Of a stretch of 64,000 nucleotides of DNA, positions 1 through 9,375 are shown one piece after another; within the stretch, counting starts at the first letter, position 1, and the number at the start of each line of letters is the position of its first letter. This DNA is from CAMCXE01 sp036520615. GTDB taxonomy: Bacteria > Pseudomonadota > Gammaproteobacteria > Pseudomonadales > Cellvibrionaceae. The position numbers and the translations under genes were made by a program. The stretch covers positions 1 to 64,000 of the forward strand of contig DATDJI010000017.1 of the NCBI GenBank assembly GCA_036520615.1, written 5' to 3'. The notes under the pieces are model-generated. The model did no database searches. It had not been told where the DNA came from and saw only the letters and a list, made by a program, of their open reading frames with translations.

Positions 1-933
1 ATATTGACGGTACTGTTTTCGCGCGGTGGTCAGATCAAAGGTCGCAGCCAACATGGCAAGGCCGAACGCGACTACAGCGGCAGCGGCAGGCAATCTCCAC
101 TGCTTAAACCACTGCGCAAACGGCAACTTACGAGACAAAGGCCCTTGGCGAAAATCAATCGCAGGTTTAGCCTGAACGAGAACATAATCCCAAAAACCGC
201 CTACTTCCGCCGTAACTCGAGACTGCGCAGCCTGTAGGGGTTCATCTAAATCCAGCTGGCTTAGATTCTCATCCTGCTTAATTGACTGCTCTTCCTCAGC
301 TTCAGAAGCGAGCACCGCCTCGGGCAGCATTGCTTTTAATTGGCCAAGTTCAACTTCGCTTTCTGCAACTAAAAGTAATTTGGGCGCAACTCGATTGGCA
401 AACAGTGATTTCAGCAGAAGCGGAGCGAGGCCAAAATCCACACAAAAGCCGCTGCCCTGGTCATCGGCCACTAATAATTGGTCATGCTCTAATATCAGCG
501 TGAAGCCGTCCTCGTCCCGGGACAATTCTAAATAGTCCACCAACACACGCTGCACTACTGCCCCGTGATCCTCAAGCGTTTCGATGGCGGAGCGAGCGTA
601 TTCTTCGTTGGTGTAACACAGTGTTAAAGAGCCATCGTCGACCGGACCGTAGGCAAATGCCATTTCGTCGAGATTATCGATAATGTGCTCTTCTACCTGA
701 AAGGGTAATACCTTGTTAATTAACCGGCGGTCTTTCAAGTCTGTCTCTACACGAATAGATACCGCATGTTGGCCCGGTAGAAGAAGTACAACGGGTTTGC
801 CGGCAATGGATTCAGCCAACAAGTTGATATCCCCAGTATAAAAGGACTCACTGGACCATTGGCCAAGCGGAGTAACATAGCGCCATTGCCAGAGGCTGTT
901 CTCTAATTTGCGGACGTAAATGCGTTCAGACAC
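1..933 (-). CDS. gspL: Type II secretion system protein GspL (3' end outside the window)
   Basis: Partial gene; 311 codons are visible and the reading frame is open to the left edge. It starts at a GTG (complement of 931-933) and reads VSERIYVRKLENSLWQWRYV, typical of the actin-like cytoplasmic domain of GspL. A hydrophobic segment (LPAAAAVVAFGLAMLAATF) near residue 290 is the expected single inner-membrane helix, followed by the start of the periplasmic part. GspL belongs to the inner-membrane assembly platform and recruits the ATPase GspE. It is the last visible gene of the gspC-L operon. The gap to gspK is 134 bp, wider than elsewhere in the operon. The family call rests on the position after gspK plus this architecture; the missing C-terminal ferredoxin-like domain lies beyond the window. 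Confidence 0.9.
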   Translation of the reverse strand, partial: MSERIYVRKLENSLWQWRYVTPLGQWSSESFYTGDINLLAESIAGKPVVLLLPGQHAVSIRVETDLKDRRLINKVLPFQVEEHIIDNLDEMAFAYGPVDDGSLTLCYTNEEYARSAIETLEDHGAVVQRVLVDYLELSRDEDGFTLILEHDQLLVADDQGSGFCVDFGLAPLLLKSLFANRVAPKLLLVAESEVELGQLKAMLPEAVLASEAEEEQSIKQDENLSQLDLDEPLQAAQSRVTAEVGGFWDYVLVQAKPAIDFRQGPLSRKLPFAQWFKQWRLPAAAAVVAFGLAMLAATFDLTTARKQYRQY

Positions 934-1067
934 TCGATTACCCTTAAGGCTTCGGGCCGCAGCCCAGTTCCAACACAGCCGCAGCTGCGCAATTATTCAT
1001 TATTGTAGTGGGCGTATTCCTGCCCTGTTGGCAATTTAGCAGTTTATCGTCTCGATCCGGAATTTTG

Positions 1068-2240
1068 TCAAAAATCACCGTCGGTTCTTCTAATAACTGT
1101 GATCGGATCGGAACCTTGGGCGCCAGCGCCCATCGATTGCGAGCGCTTCAATAGGCTTTTGTTTATCCGGGTGATCTCACCGACCTTCACCGTACTATAC
1201 AAAGCAAAAAATTCTGACTTAACGTCAACAAAATCCTTCAAAGCTTTTTTATCCAACGCATTGGGAAGAATGGCCAAATCGGATAAAACCAAGGAATCTT
1301 CGATTGCTTCATCTAAGCTTTTTGCGCACAAGGTAGGCTTTTCGTCAGGGTTATCACCTTTGCCGTCATTGCCTTTTTTCTGCTTATTCTTGTTAGTCTG
1401 TTGACGGGGATTGCCTTTTATTGACTCAAGGCGGCGCGCATCAAACGGCTCTAGCATGTCTTTGGCGTTAAACATGCGCTCAAGCCCTGGCACCATCGTG
1501 TTGATATTAAGCTTGCTGTCGGGGGAAATCGCCGTGACCAAGGGCAAAAGACGCGAATAAATATAGGGGGTAACGCCTTTAACTAACGCTAGCTCCGACA
1601 CGCTAATCATTGGCCGATTGCCAATGGGATAAGGCTCTTCAATTGAATCATAATAATTTTGCTCGGCGCCACCACTGCCAAAGGGCTCACTATCGGCATC
1701 TAACCAATCAACTACTGCATCGGTGATTTCAATCGCCGTACTTACGTCCAACGGCTGGCCATCTATTTCAATAGTTTGCAGCAGGCGGATAAACATACGC
1801 TGCGCTTCGGTATATTGTTCGGCCGGAGTTTTAAAACTTTGGTTGGCTTTAAGCTGCACCTTATGAACCAACATATTGAGGTTAAATTTGCGATTGAGAT
1901 CGATAATCTTAAGGTCGATAGACGCTTCATTCATGTCCCAGGTCATCCCCTCTGCAGCCCAGAAATCCAATTTTTGATTGTCTTTCATATCGGGCGTTAA
2001 ACAATCAAACCCGGAATCATCTCCATCAAATGCGTATTTGGTTACGAAGTTTTCTGCCGACAAACCATAATTGCGAATCCGTGCGCCGTGCCAACGGTTT
2101 TCATTGCGAGTCATATCCAATTCAAAACGCCAGCTAGTTGATATAGCGATGGACGTAACTAAAACCACTATAAACATAGCCAGGATCAACACTACTCCGC
2201 GCTGACGGTGCAATGAACGATCAAAATTTTGCCTACTCAT
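1068..2240 (-). CDS. gspK: Type II secretion system minor pseudopilin GspK
   Basis: About 390 residues. The frame stays open further upstream, but I chose the ATG at 2240 (MSRQNFDRSLHRQRGVVLIL) because it gives a short basic prepilin leader ending in RQRG before the hydrophobic helix VVLILAMFIVVLVTSIAIS. Translation would be coupled to gspJ, whose stop overlaps this start by 8 bp (ATGAGTAG). GspK is the large minor pseudopilin that sits with GspI and GspJ at the tip of the pseudopilus; its extra alpha-helical domain explains the length. A Lys/Asn/Gly-rich hydrophilic insertion (about residues 280-310) looks like a flexible loop. Residue 5 after the cleavage site is not Glu, a known GspK peculiarity. 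Cleavage by the prepilin peptidase is expected; that gene is not in the window. Confidence 0.93.
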   Translation of the reverse strand: MSRQNFDRSLHRQRGVVLILAMFIVVLVTSIAISTSWRFELDMTRNENRWHGARIRNYGLSAENFVTKYAFDGDDSGFDCLTPDMKDNQKLDFWAAEGMTWDMNEASIDLKIIDLNRKFNLNMLVHKVQLKANQSFKTPAEQYTEAQRMFIRLLQTIEIDGQPLDVSTAIEITDAVVDWLDADSEPFGSGGAEQNYYDSIEEPYPIGNRPMISVSELALVKGVTPYIYSRLLPLVTAISPDSKLNINTMVPGLERMFNAKDMLEPFDARRLESIKGNPRQQTNKNKQKKGNDGKGDNPDEKPTLCAKSLDEAIEDSLVLSDLAILPNALDKKALKDFVDVKSEFFALYSTVKVGEITRINKSLLKRSQSMGAGAQGSDPITVIRRTDGDF

Positions 2241-3072
2241 TGGGAACTCCGCCGTTAGGATCTGGCTGAGAGGATGAGTCATCGCTGGAATTGTTGGAAT
2301 TGTTGGAATTGTTGGAATTATCCTGACTGGAGTTATCCTGACCAGAATCGTTATTGTCGTTGTTCTGTGGGGATTCGTTTCGGCCACTGTTTTGCTTTTT
2401 GCCGTTGTCATTTTGTACAACACGCGGCACGTAGAGAAAATCTTCCCCCGCGAGAATAGGGAACAACCGCTTCATCTCGCCGTAATCTTCCGTTTGTATC
2501 GTCACCTCAAGTGCTCGCGGCAAAATATTTGCAGCCACCCCCGAAGCTGGCCAATCCTGCAACCAAGGACCTGCGGCGATGGAAGTAGCGGTATTGGATA
2601 ACACGCGAATAACAATATCTTTAACGTCGGTCATAAGCTTTTGCTTTAAAGCATCACGCTCATCCATGCTGGCAATATTTACCCAGGTATCTCGCCATAA
2701 AACGTTATTAGTCAGCCGGTAACCAATGCGAATTAGCTCGCTGCGAGGTGCGTGCAACGGGTTGACGACGCCGCCGCGAAATACTCGCAACCAGTAATCG
2801 CTTGAGCGGTTGGCAATCAATGCGGGAATTGGCTCGCCCATTGAGGGAACAATCGCCCGAGGTAACGCGTTGCGCAAATCGGCCTCGATAAGTGTCCAGG
2901 TGCGATCAACCGAAGAAAGGCGTTTTACTGCTTCATTGGTCGCATCGCTGCTGGTTGTTGCGGTATGCAATGCTTGGCCTGTCAAGGTCGCAATAATGGC
3001 CATAATCGTAATGGCCACCAACACCTCGATTAAGGTGAAGCCTCGTTGCACATTAGGTAGCAGATGTTTCAT
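2233..3072 (-). CDS. gspJ: Type II secretion system minor pseudopilin GspJ
   Basis: 279 residues beginning MKHLLPNVQRGFTLIEVLVA, a classical type IV prepilin signal (cleavage G|F, Glu at mature position 5) followed by the N-terminal hydrophobic helix. The start codon overlaps the gspI stop by one base (TAATG). GspJ forms the pseudopilus tip with GspI and GspK. The last 60 or so residues are an Asn/Ser/Asp/Gln-rich low-complexity tail, encoded partly by a 9-bp tandem repeat at 2286-2319. This makes the protein longer than the usual 190-240 residues of the family. The tail is unlikely to be part of the conserved fold and its role is unknown. Confidence 0.93.
   Translation of the reverse strand: MKHLLPNVQRGFTLIEVLVAITIMAIIATLTGQALHTATTSSDATNEAVKRLSSVDRTWTLIEADLRNALPRAIVPSMGEPIPALIANRSSDYWLRVFRGGVVNPLHAPRSELIRIGYRLTNNVLWRDTWVNIASMDERDALKQKLMTDVKDIVIRVLSNTATSIAAGPWLQDWPASGVAANILPRALEVTIQTEDYGEMKRLFPILAGEDFLYVPRVVQNDNGKKQNSGRNESPQNNDNNDSGQDNSSQDNSNNSNNSNNSSDDSSSQPDPNGGVPNE
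2286..2319. repeat. 9-bp microsatellite inside gspJ
   Basis: Three exact copies of TTGTTGGAA at 2291-2317, with partial copies on both sides. On the coding strand it encodes repeated Asn-Ser-Asn in the GspJ tail. The unit is a multiple of three, so copy-number change would alter tail length without a frameshift. Confidence 0.9.
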
Positions 3073-3485
3073 TAGAATAGGTAAACCACCAAATCAGCCA
3101 TGGTTTCCTGGCCTTGCGGGGCTGCACGCACAGTCATCTCAAAGCCTGGGAACTCTGAGTTTTTCGTGTCCACAGTTTCAACATTCCAATCCCATTTAAC
3201 ACCTGACATCATCATATCGCCGGCTTCGCGGCCTCTAGGCTCGCGACGCTCCATGTCTTTGGTCAACATAACTTCCACGAGGCGATTTTCCGCAACCCAA
3301 TGTGCCATAGTTACGGTACGGTTATGAATAGAGGAGTTGGCCATAGATTCCATGCGCATCAAAAGTGCAGGCACTGCCATAGCCACGATAATAAGCGCGA
3401 CCATAACTTCGACAAGGGTAAAACCGCGGTTCAAAGCAAACGGTTTTATGCTACTTTTTGAGCCGTTCATTGCGTTTTTTCTCAT
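3072..3485 (-). CDS. gspI: Type II secretion system minor pseudopilin GspI
   Basis: 137 residues from the ATG at 3485. I prefer this start because GGAGG lies 9 bases upstream; an ATG at 3470 (MNGSKSSIKPF) and an upstream in-frame start at 3509 are alternatives. The sequence LNRGFTLVEVMVALIIVAMA is the prepilin cleavage site and hydrophobic helix with Glu at mature position 5. GspI nucleates the pseudopilus tip complex with GspJ and GspK. The gene overlaps the end of gspH by about 35 bp and its stop overlaps the gspJ start, so the minor pseudopilins are probably made by coupled translation. Confidence 0.92.
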   Translation of the reverse strand: MRKNAMNGSKSSIKPFALNRGFTLVEVMVALIIVAMAVPALLMRMESMANSSIHNRTVTMAHWVAENRLVEVMLTKDMERREPRGREAGDMMMSGVKWDWNVETVDTKNSEFPGFEMTVRAAPQGQETMADLVVYLF

Positions 3486-4050
3486 CTTCCGCCACCTCCC
3501 GCCAAACAATCGCGCCGTCTTCAGACAATTCGATATGCTGAATAAAATCCCTTACCAAAGAATGTCTTATTTCCAGCACAAATTGGGTTATCTCTCCACT
3601 AGGTGAAATTGAAATCACTGGCGACTTTTTATCTGTCGTTTTGGCGTGCCAGTCCCAACGCTTTTTTCCAATCGTTACATCAATCTCGATGTCAGGTGGC
3701 AATGAAACCGCAGGCATGTTAGGAACGTCCTGCCAGCCTTTCTCCGTTAGTATCTGCCAGCGATATTTCCAGCCAATATCGTCGCGATCAAGCTCTGGAT
3801 TTGCAGCGACCTGCCAATCGGGTGGCTCAAGCAAAATACCTAACGCCTCACCGGAGATTACGGCATGCTCGGTGGCAAAATCGCTTTGTATAAGAAATTG
3901 CTCCAACTTGTCGTAAAGCTGTTTTTCAGGCCCTCCATGGCCTACCGATACAGTTACAATTCCCAACGCCAAGCCGACTACAAGCATTACGGCCATCAAC
4001 TCAATAAGAGAAAAGCCGCTTTGCCGCAAACGCATTGGGTTCAACCGCAC
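3451..4050 (-). CDS. gspH: Type II secretion system minor pseudopilin GspH
   Basis: Up to 199 residues. The frame begins with GTG at 4050, but an internal ATG at 4035 (MRLRQSGFSLIELMAVMLVV) gives the short leader usual for prepilins and is equally likely. The SG|FSLIE site and hydrophobic helix identify a type IV pilin-like protein; position between gspG and gspI identifies GspH. It is a minor pseudopilin that connects the tip complex to the GspG shaft. The C-terminus is unusually charged (ending in KKRNERLKK). It begins only a few bases after the gspG stop. Confidence 0.9.
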   Translation of the reverse strand: MRLNPMRLRQSGFSLIELMAVMLVVGLALGIVTVSVGHGGPEKQLYDKLEQFLIQSDFATEHAVISGEALGILLEPPDWQVAANPELDRDDIGWKYRWQILTEKGWQDVPNMPAVSLPPDIEIDVTIGKKRWDWHAKTTDKKSPVISISPSGEITQFVLEIRHSLVRDFIQHIELSEDGAIVWREVAEDEKKRNERLKK

Positions 4051-4055
4051 CTCTT

Positions 4056-4502
4056 TTATTCCTTTTTCTCTCCAGCTTCATCCCAATAACCGATATCAGC
4101 ATCTTCGCCTTCACCGCCAGGTTGCCCATCGGCACCAAGAGTTACTATGTCAAAAGGGTGGCTTTCACTTGGCATTGTGTACACATACGGACGATCCCAT
4201 GGATCTAATGGCAGTTTCTCCATATAGCCCTCAGAGCGCCATTTGCGTGGCACAGGCTCAGAAGTGGGCTTAGCGACAAGTGCCTGTAAACCCTGCTCAC
4301 TTGTTGGATAGGTGTAGTTATCTAAACGGTACGATTGCAGCGCCGTTTTCATCGAAGCCATATGCGCTTTGGCCGTTTCGGTTTTTGCCTGCGAGATGTT
4401 TTGAAACACGGCTGGCCCCACCACACTCAGTAACAGGCCCATAATTACGATCACTACCATGATCTCGATCAGGCTGAATCCGCCTTCACGTTTAATAGTC
4501 AT
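4056..4502 (-). CDS. gspG: Type II secretion system major pseudopilin GspG
   Basis: 148 residues starting MTIKREGGFSLIEIMVVIVI, with the G|F prepilin site and Glu at mature position 5. The C-terminal region has family hallmarks: the TYPTSEQGLQALV loop, LPLDPWDRPY, and a calcium-site-like GADGQPGGEGEDADI segment. GspG polymerises into the periplasmic pseudopilus that pushes folded exoproteins through the GspD channel. A strong ribosome binding site (GGGGGA) precedes the ATG. The gene lies 59 bp downstream of gspF, the widest internal gap among C to J. Confidence 0.96.
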   Translation of the reverse strand: MTIKREGGFSLIEIMVVIVIMGLLLSVVGPAVFQNISQAKTETAKAHMASMKTALQSYRLDNYTYPTSEQGLQALVAKPTSEPVPRKWRSEGYMEKLPLDPWDRPYVYTMPSESHPFDIVTLGADGQPGGEGEDADIGYWDEAGEKKE

Positions 4503-4561
4503 ATTTCCCCCTAAAGGAATTTGCGAGTTAGAAAAAGGAATGTTGTTAAACCCTGAGATGC

Positions 4562-5794
4562 TTAGTGCACCATTTGGTTTAATTGGAAAATAGGCAACAT
4601 GATGGCCATCACAACAAAGCCAACGATGCCTGCCATAAGCAGAATCATCGCTGGTTCCATCAGCCCCATCAAGGTTCCTAACGTAAAAGACAGCTCGCGC
4701 TCCTGGTTGGACGCGACGTGCAATAGTTGCTCAGCAAGCTGCCCATTGGCCTCCCCGCTCGCCACCATTTGCACCAACAGAGGTGGGAATTCGCCACACT
4801 GGTCTAAGGCTTTATTAAAACTCATACCTTCTTGTACCGATACAGCAACGGCAAGGCTTGCCTTTTGAATATGCCTGTTTCCGAGTACCTGACTGGCAAT
4901 ACGTAACCCTTCCAGAAGGGGCACGCCGCTCTTTACCAATAACCCCAGCGTACTGGAATAGCGCGCCGCTTCTGAGGTACGGATGAGCTCGCCAATGAGC
5001 GGCCAATGAAGAAGGAATTTATGCCAGCGCAATTCTCGGCTCGGTTCTTTTAATAAATACTTAAATAAAACCACTAATCCAATAATGCCTATGACCAAAA
5101 ACACGCCGTAATTAACGATGAAATTACTAGTGGCGATCAAAATATCTGTAATCAGCGGTAAATCTTTTTTGCTGTTTTTGAACAATCCTATGAGCTTGGG
5201 AACTACAAACGCCATTAAGCCCGTAACCACACCGAAACACACCACCATAAGAACAATGGGATAAATCATTGCCATCTGAATTTTTTGCCGAGCCTCTTGG
5301 CTGCGCTCGGTGTAATCGGCTAACTGATCAAGCACCGGCCCCAGAAACCCTGCAGATTCTCCCGCACGCACCATCGCGCGGTACAGATTATTAAATGCCT
5401 TGGGAGCTTCGGACATGGCTTGGGCCAGAGACAAACCTTCCATCACACGCGCGCGAACTTGCAACATCAAGCTTTTTACTGCGGGCTTTTTACTTTGCGT
5501 TGCTGTGGCCTGTAACACCTCATCCAGCGGTAAGCCCGACTGAATAAGTGAAGCCAATTGGCGAGTAACCAATGCAATATCTTTATAGCCAAGCTTGGGC
5601 GCTCCTCCGCCAAAACCAAACCGCTTGGATTTAACTGTGCCCATAGGAACGCGCTGCTGCGTAGCCTGCACTTCTAAGGGTCGCAGTTGCCTTTGGCGCA
5701 GTAAGGCTCGAACCTGTTTGTCCGAGTCGCCCTCAATGACGCCTTTTACAGTTTTTCCATTCGCATCCAGTGCTTGATAATTAAACGCGCCCAT
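4562..5794 (-). CDS. gspF: Type II secretion inner-membrane platform protein GspF
   Basis: 410 residues, the normal family length. The N-terminus MGAFNYQALDANGKTVKGVI and the two related cytoplasmic domains (about 70-195 and 275-400) are typical of GspF/PilC. Membrane helices are visible near residues 170-195, 225-250 and 375-400 (MILLMAGIVGFVVMAIMLPI). GspF is the polytopic core of the assembly platform and contacts GspE and GspL. The start lies 2 bp after the gspE stop. Confidence 0.96.
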   Translation of the reverse strand: MGAFNYQALDANGKTVKGVIEGDSDKQVRALLRQRQLRPLEVQATQQRVPMGTVKSKRFGFGGGAPKLGYKDIALVTRQLASLIQSGLPLDEVLQATATQSKKPAVKSLMLQVRARVMEGLSLAQAMSEAPKAFNNLYRAMVRAGESAGFLGPVLDQLADYTERSQEARQKIQMAMIYPIVLMVVCFGVVTGLMAFVVPKLIGLFKNSKKDLPLITDILIATSNFIVNYGVFLVIGIIGLVVLFKYLLKEPSRELRWHKFLLHWPLIGELIRTSEAARYSSTLGLLVKSGVPLLEGLRIASQVLGNRHIQKASLAVAVSVQEGMSFNKALDQCGEFPPLLVQMVASGEANGQLAEQLLHVASNQERELSFTLGTLMGLMEPAMILLMAGIVGFVVMAIMLPIFQLNQMVH

Positions 5795-5796
5795 AA

Positions 5797-7284
5797 CTAA
5801 GAGGTCACCGTCACGCGCAACAACTCTTCAATACTGGTAATACCGGCAAGCACCTTATCGCGGCCGTCGGCATCAATCGGTTTGGAAAATTTGCGCGCAT
5901 GAGCCAACATCTGTTGTTCGCCCACACCTTCATGGATCAGCTGGCGCAAAACATCATCTACCGGGATTAATTCGTAAATACCGGTTCGGCCTTTATAACC
6001 GCGATAATCACATTTTTCACAGCCGACAGGACTGTAAATCACACTGCCATGGGGAATACTGATGCGCTCGCATTCGGCATCGGATGCCACATGAGATTGC
6101 TTACACTCATTACACAGTTTGCGCACTAAACGCTGAGCCATCAACGCCTCAAGGCTCGAAGACAGTAAAAATGGTTCAATACCCAAATCCTGCAAACGCA
6201 TAACCGCGCCTATGGCGGTATTTGTATGCAGTGTGGACAGCAATAAGTGACCGGTTAAGCTCGCTTGTACAGCAATCGCCGCTGTCTCACGGTCACGAAT
6301 CTCCCCGATCATTACCACATCCGGGTCTTGGCGCAGAATAGCGCGCAACCCACGAGCAAAGGTCATGTCGACCTTAGTATTTACAGCCGTTTGGCCAATG
6401 CCCGGAAGTACATATTCAATTGGATCTTCCACCGTCAAAATATTGCGTGAACGGGTGTTAAGGTGGCTAAGCCCTGAATACAACGTGGTGGTTTTTCCCG
6501 AACCGGTAGGCCCGGTAACCAATATGATGCCGTGAGGTTTTGCCAGGACCATTGTGAAATCTTCCAGCACCCTAGCTGGCATATTGAGGCGCTCCAACGA
6601 TATGGCACCAGCTGCTTGGTCAAGAATACGCAGCACCACCCGCTCGCCATGGGCTGAGGGCATAGTTGAAACCCGCAAATCCACAGCGTGCCCGGCTAGT
6701 TTTACCGTAATACGGCCATCCTGCGGTACGCGCTTTTCGGCGATATCCAAACGCGCCATAACCTTCAGACGCGAGACCAAGACCGGGCCTAACTGCGGCT
6801 TGGGGGAGAGCACTTCTTTTAATACACCGTCGACACGAAAGCGTATAGAAACGCGGTCTTCATAGGGTTCGATGTGGATATCTGAGGCTTTTTCAGTAAC
6901 CGCTTGGGAGAGAATCGCGTTAATCAAACGGATAACAGGAGCATCGCCCTCACCACTTAATAATTCACCGTCTTCAATATCTTCGGCAAGCGCAGAAAGA
7001 TCCATTTCCGCACCCATATCTTCCACTGCCTGTAGGGCTTCACCATCGCCACTTTGATACAGCTGGGTTAGACGAGTTTTAAACGCGGCAATTTCCATCT
7101 CTTCGGCTTCAAAACTGCGACCGAGATGGCGGCGTAATTCCACCAATACTTTGTAGCTAGTGCCAGCGGTATGCAGAATTCGATTGTCATCGACCAGCAC
7201 TTGATTGGCCGATGCATAGGCGAACGGGAGTCGTGCGAAGGCTGCAGGGGTGGCCAGGTCAACATGCACAAATTCATTTTCCAT
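5797..7284 (-). CDS. gspE: Type II secretion ATPase GspE
   Basis: 495 residues from the ATG at 7284; an in-frame TTG at 7290 is an alternative, and GAGGAG lies just upstream. Visible motifs are Walker A GPTGSGKTTT, the Asp box, Walker B-like DPDVVMIGEIRD, the His box GHLLLSTLHTN, and a four-cysteine zinc site (CNEC and CEKC) between residues 400 and 440. GspE is the cytoplasmic hexameric ATPase that powers pseudopilus assembly, docking on GspL. It starts about 8 bp after gspD and ends 2 bp before gspF. Confidence 0.97.
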   Translation of the reverse strand: MENEFVHVDLATPAAFARLPFAYASANQVLVDDNRILHTAGTSYKVLVELRRHLGRSFEAEEMEIAAFKTRLTQLYQSGDGEALQAVEDMGAEMDLSALAEDIEDGELLSGEGDAPVIRLINAILSQAVTEKASDIHIEPYEDRVSIRFRVDGVLKEVLSPKPQLGPVLVSRLKVMARLDIAEKRVPQDGRITVKLAGHAVDLRVSTMPSAHGERVVLRILDQAAGAISLERLNMPARVLEDFTMVLAKPHGIILVTGPTGSGKTTTLYSGLSHLNTRSRNILTVEDPIEYVLPGIGQTAVNTKVDMTFARGLRAILRQDPDVVMIGEIRDRETAAIAVQASLTGHLLLSTLHTNTAIGAVMRLQDLGIEPFLLSSSLEALMAQRLVRKLCNECKQSHVASDAECERISIPHGSVIYSPVGCEKCDYRGYKGRTGIYELIPVDDVLRQLIHEGVGEQQMLAHARKFSKPIDADGRDKVLAGITSIEELLRVTVTS

Positions 7285-7292
7285 TGACAAAC

Positions 7293-9365
7293 CTACTCCT
7301 CTTTGGCTGATTCATCAGGAACAGTCAACTTTGAAGCCCCGGCTTTACTTGCTCCCGGGGTGACAATCACTGGTGTCCTAAGCGGAGGCTGGATAAGCTC
7401 TGGCAAAACAGGAAGGGACTTATCCTCTCCACGAAACGCCCCATTATTGCGCTGCGTTATTTGTTGTTGGCGAATATAGTCATATTTCTCGGCAGTAGCT
7501 CCTCGCAATGCTTCATCATCCCGAATGACTGTAGCGCGTAAGAAAATCATTAAGTTTTGCTTTGTATTATTCCTCGTATTGCTTCTAAACAAACGCCCTA
7601 ACACCGGTATACGCCCCAACCCTGGAACTCGTTGTTCACTGCGATTAGTTGAATCTTCTGTCATACCACCCATAACAATTGTTTCACCATCAGCCGCCAA
7701 AACCTGTGTTTCAAGCTTTTTCTGATTAGTAATCAGGTCTTCTGCCCCCAATTCGGCATCTTTAAATACATCGGAAACCTCTTGGGATATATCCAGCAAA
7801 ATCATATTGCCTTCATTAATGTGGGGCTTAACTTTTAATGTAATCCCCACATCTTCACGTTGAATGGTGGTAAAGGGGCTTTGGAAGTTACTAGAATTAC
7901 TGCCGCTGTTGCCAGTACCGGTTCCAGAGTAACTACCGGTTTTAAAAGGTACTTTTTTGCCGACGGAGAACTTAGCCTCGGTATTGTCAGTAGTCAGGAG
8001 AGAGGGTTTCGAAAGAATATTATTCTTCGAGTCAGCCTCCAATGCATTCAACAAAACTGCAAAGTTGTCGTTTTGATTTGTTCCCAACACGCCCAAGATC
8101 TGACCAGGAAATCCAAGAACGCTCCCCGCCAAATCCTTCATGGCCCCTAACTCCTCATTGGTTCCTCGAGCGTTAGCAGCAGACAAAGCGGCACCTGCAG
8201 TAGCGGTTGCCGAGCCTCCGCGTTTATCTGACAATCCCGAACCACCATAAACTCCATTTTTGACGTTATTCGCCATCCATTGCACACCTAACTGACGAGC
8301 TTTACCGTCGTCCATACTAACAATAATGGCCTCGACCAAAACCTGAGCTTTTCTAATATCCAACCGCTCAACAACACCCAATAAAGCCACTAACGCATCG
8401 CCAGATGCCGTGATTAGCAGCGCGTTGGTGCTTTCATCCGCTTCCACTGTCGCGGCAATAGGTGCTGCGGGCTGTCCACCACCTTCAGGAGCTCCGGCAG
8501 GGGCAAGCTTACTCATGTTTTGCACGACTTTAGTCAGCGTTTCAGCAACCGTCTTGGCCTTCGCGTAATTTAAATAAACTACGCGTACATTACCGGTTTG
8601 CGCCTTGGGCTTATCGAGCTTGGAAATTAATAATTTAATGCGCTGACGCTGAACGTCTTCACCGGTAACTAACACTGCGTTATTACGTTTATCAGCGGTA
8701 ATGCGCAGAGCGTTCTGCGGTAAATTTTGTGAATCGACCTTATCCAAATTAGTCAGGGTTTGAACCATGTCGGTGGCGTTGGCGTAACGCAATTCAACGA
8801 TATCCGTAACCGGCATAGCGGATTTGTCGATACGTTCAATCAGGTCGATGATGCGATCTATATTTTCTGCCTCATCCGCAATCACAATAGAATTCGACGG
8901 ATCATAGGCAGCCAAATGCGCATGCTGAGGAATCAACGGGCGGATGACGGGTAATACCTTCGCAGCGGCGATATTTTTAAGTTGGATTACTTTCGTGATG
9001 TATCCCTTATCATTCGCGCCTTGATTTAACACAGGAATCGGCGAGGAGCGGGCGTCTTTCAACGGGATAATGCGTGTAATGCCCTCCACGTCAATCATTG
9101 TGAAGTCGTTCATTTCCAAAACCGTACGGAACAACTGCAGCAATTCAGCTTCGTTAAGCGGTTTGGCGGAAATAACCTTTACCCGGCCACGAACGCGCTG
9201 ATCTACCACCATCGTACGACCGGTTACATCGGCCACAAACTTAACGACTTCTTGTATATCGGAGTCTTTGAAATTGACCGTCCAGGTCTGTTCAGCCCAG
9301 GCGGTGTTAATAGAGACCGCCAAGCTAAATACACAGGCGGCACCAATTTTTATTATGTTTTTCAA
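7293..9365 (-). CDS. gspD: Type II secretion outer-membrane secretin GspD
   Basis: 690 residues. It starts at TTG (9363-9365) with GGGAG six bases upstream, followed by a signal peptide ending in AWA. After that come the N0 domain (WTVNFKDSDIQEVVKFVADV), N1-N3 ring repeats (about 120-350), a Gly/Ala/Ser-rich linker near residues 370-410, and the secretin core with VPGLGRIPVLGRLF. GspD forms the pentadecameric outer-membrane channel of the T2SS. The C-terminal tail (PVIVTPGASKAG) may hold the S-domain for a pilotin, but none is visible nearby. It follows gspC by 10 bp. Confidence 0.97.
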   Translation of the reverse strand: MKNIIKIGAACVFSLAVSINTAWAEQTWTVNFKDSDIQEVVKFVADVTGRTMVVDQRVRGRVKVISAKPLNEAELLQLFRTVLEMNDFTMIDVEGITRIIPLKDARSSPIPVLNQGANDKGYITKVIQLKNIAAAKVLPVIRPLIPQHAHLAAYDPSNSIVIADEAENIDRIIDLIERIDKSAMPVTDIVELRYANATDMVQTLTNLDKVDSQNLPQNALRITADKRNNAVLVTGEDVQRQRIKLLISKLDKPKAQTGNVRVVYLNYAKAKTVAETLTKVVQNMSKLAPAGAPEGGGQPAAPIAATVEADESTNALLITASGDALVALLGVVERLDIRKAQVLVEAIIVSMDDGKARQLGVQWMANNVKNGVYGGSGLSDKRGGSATATAGAALSAANARGTNEELGAMKDLAGSVLGFPGQILGVLGTNQNDNFAVLLNALEADSKNNILSKPSLLTTDNTEAKFSVGKKVPFKTGSYSGTGTGNSGSNSSNFQSPFTTIQREDVGITLKVKPHINEGNMILLDISQEVSDVFKDAELGAEDLITNQKKLETQVLAADGETIVMGGMTEDSTNRSEQRVPGLGRIPVLGRLFRSNTRNNTKQNLMIFLRATVIRDDEALRGATAEKYDYIRQQQITQRNNGAFRGEDKSLPVLPELIQPPLRTPVIVTPGASKAGASKLTVPDESAKEE

Positions 9366-9375
9366 AATGAACTCC

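Noticed and set aside
2241..2423. Longer N-terminus for GspK
   Set aside because: It would lie entirely inside gspJ, has a Thr/Ile/Pro repeat sequence from the microsatellite, and would bury the prepilin signal.
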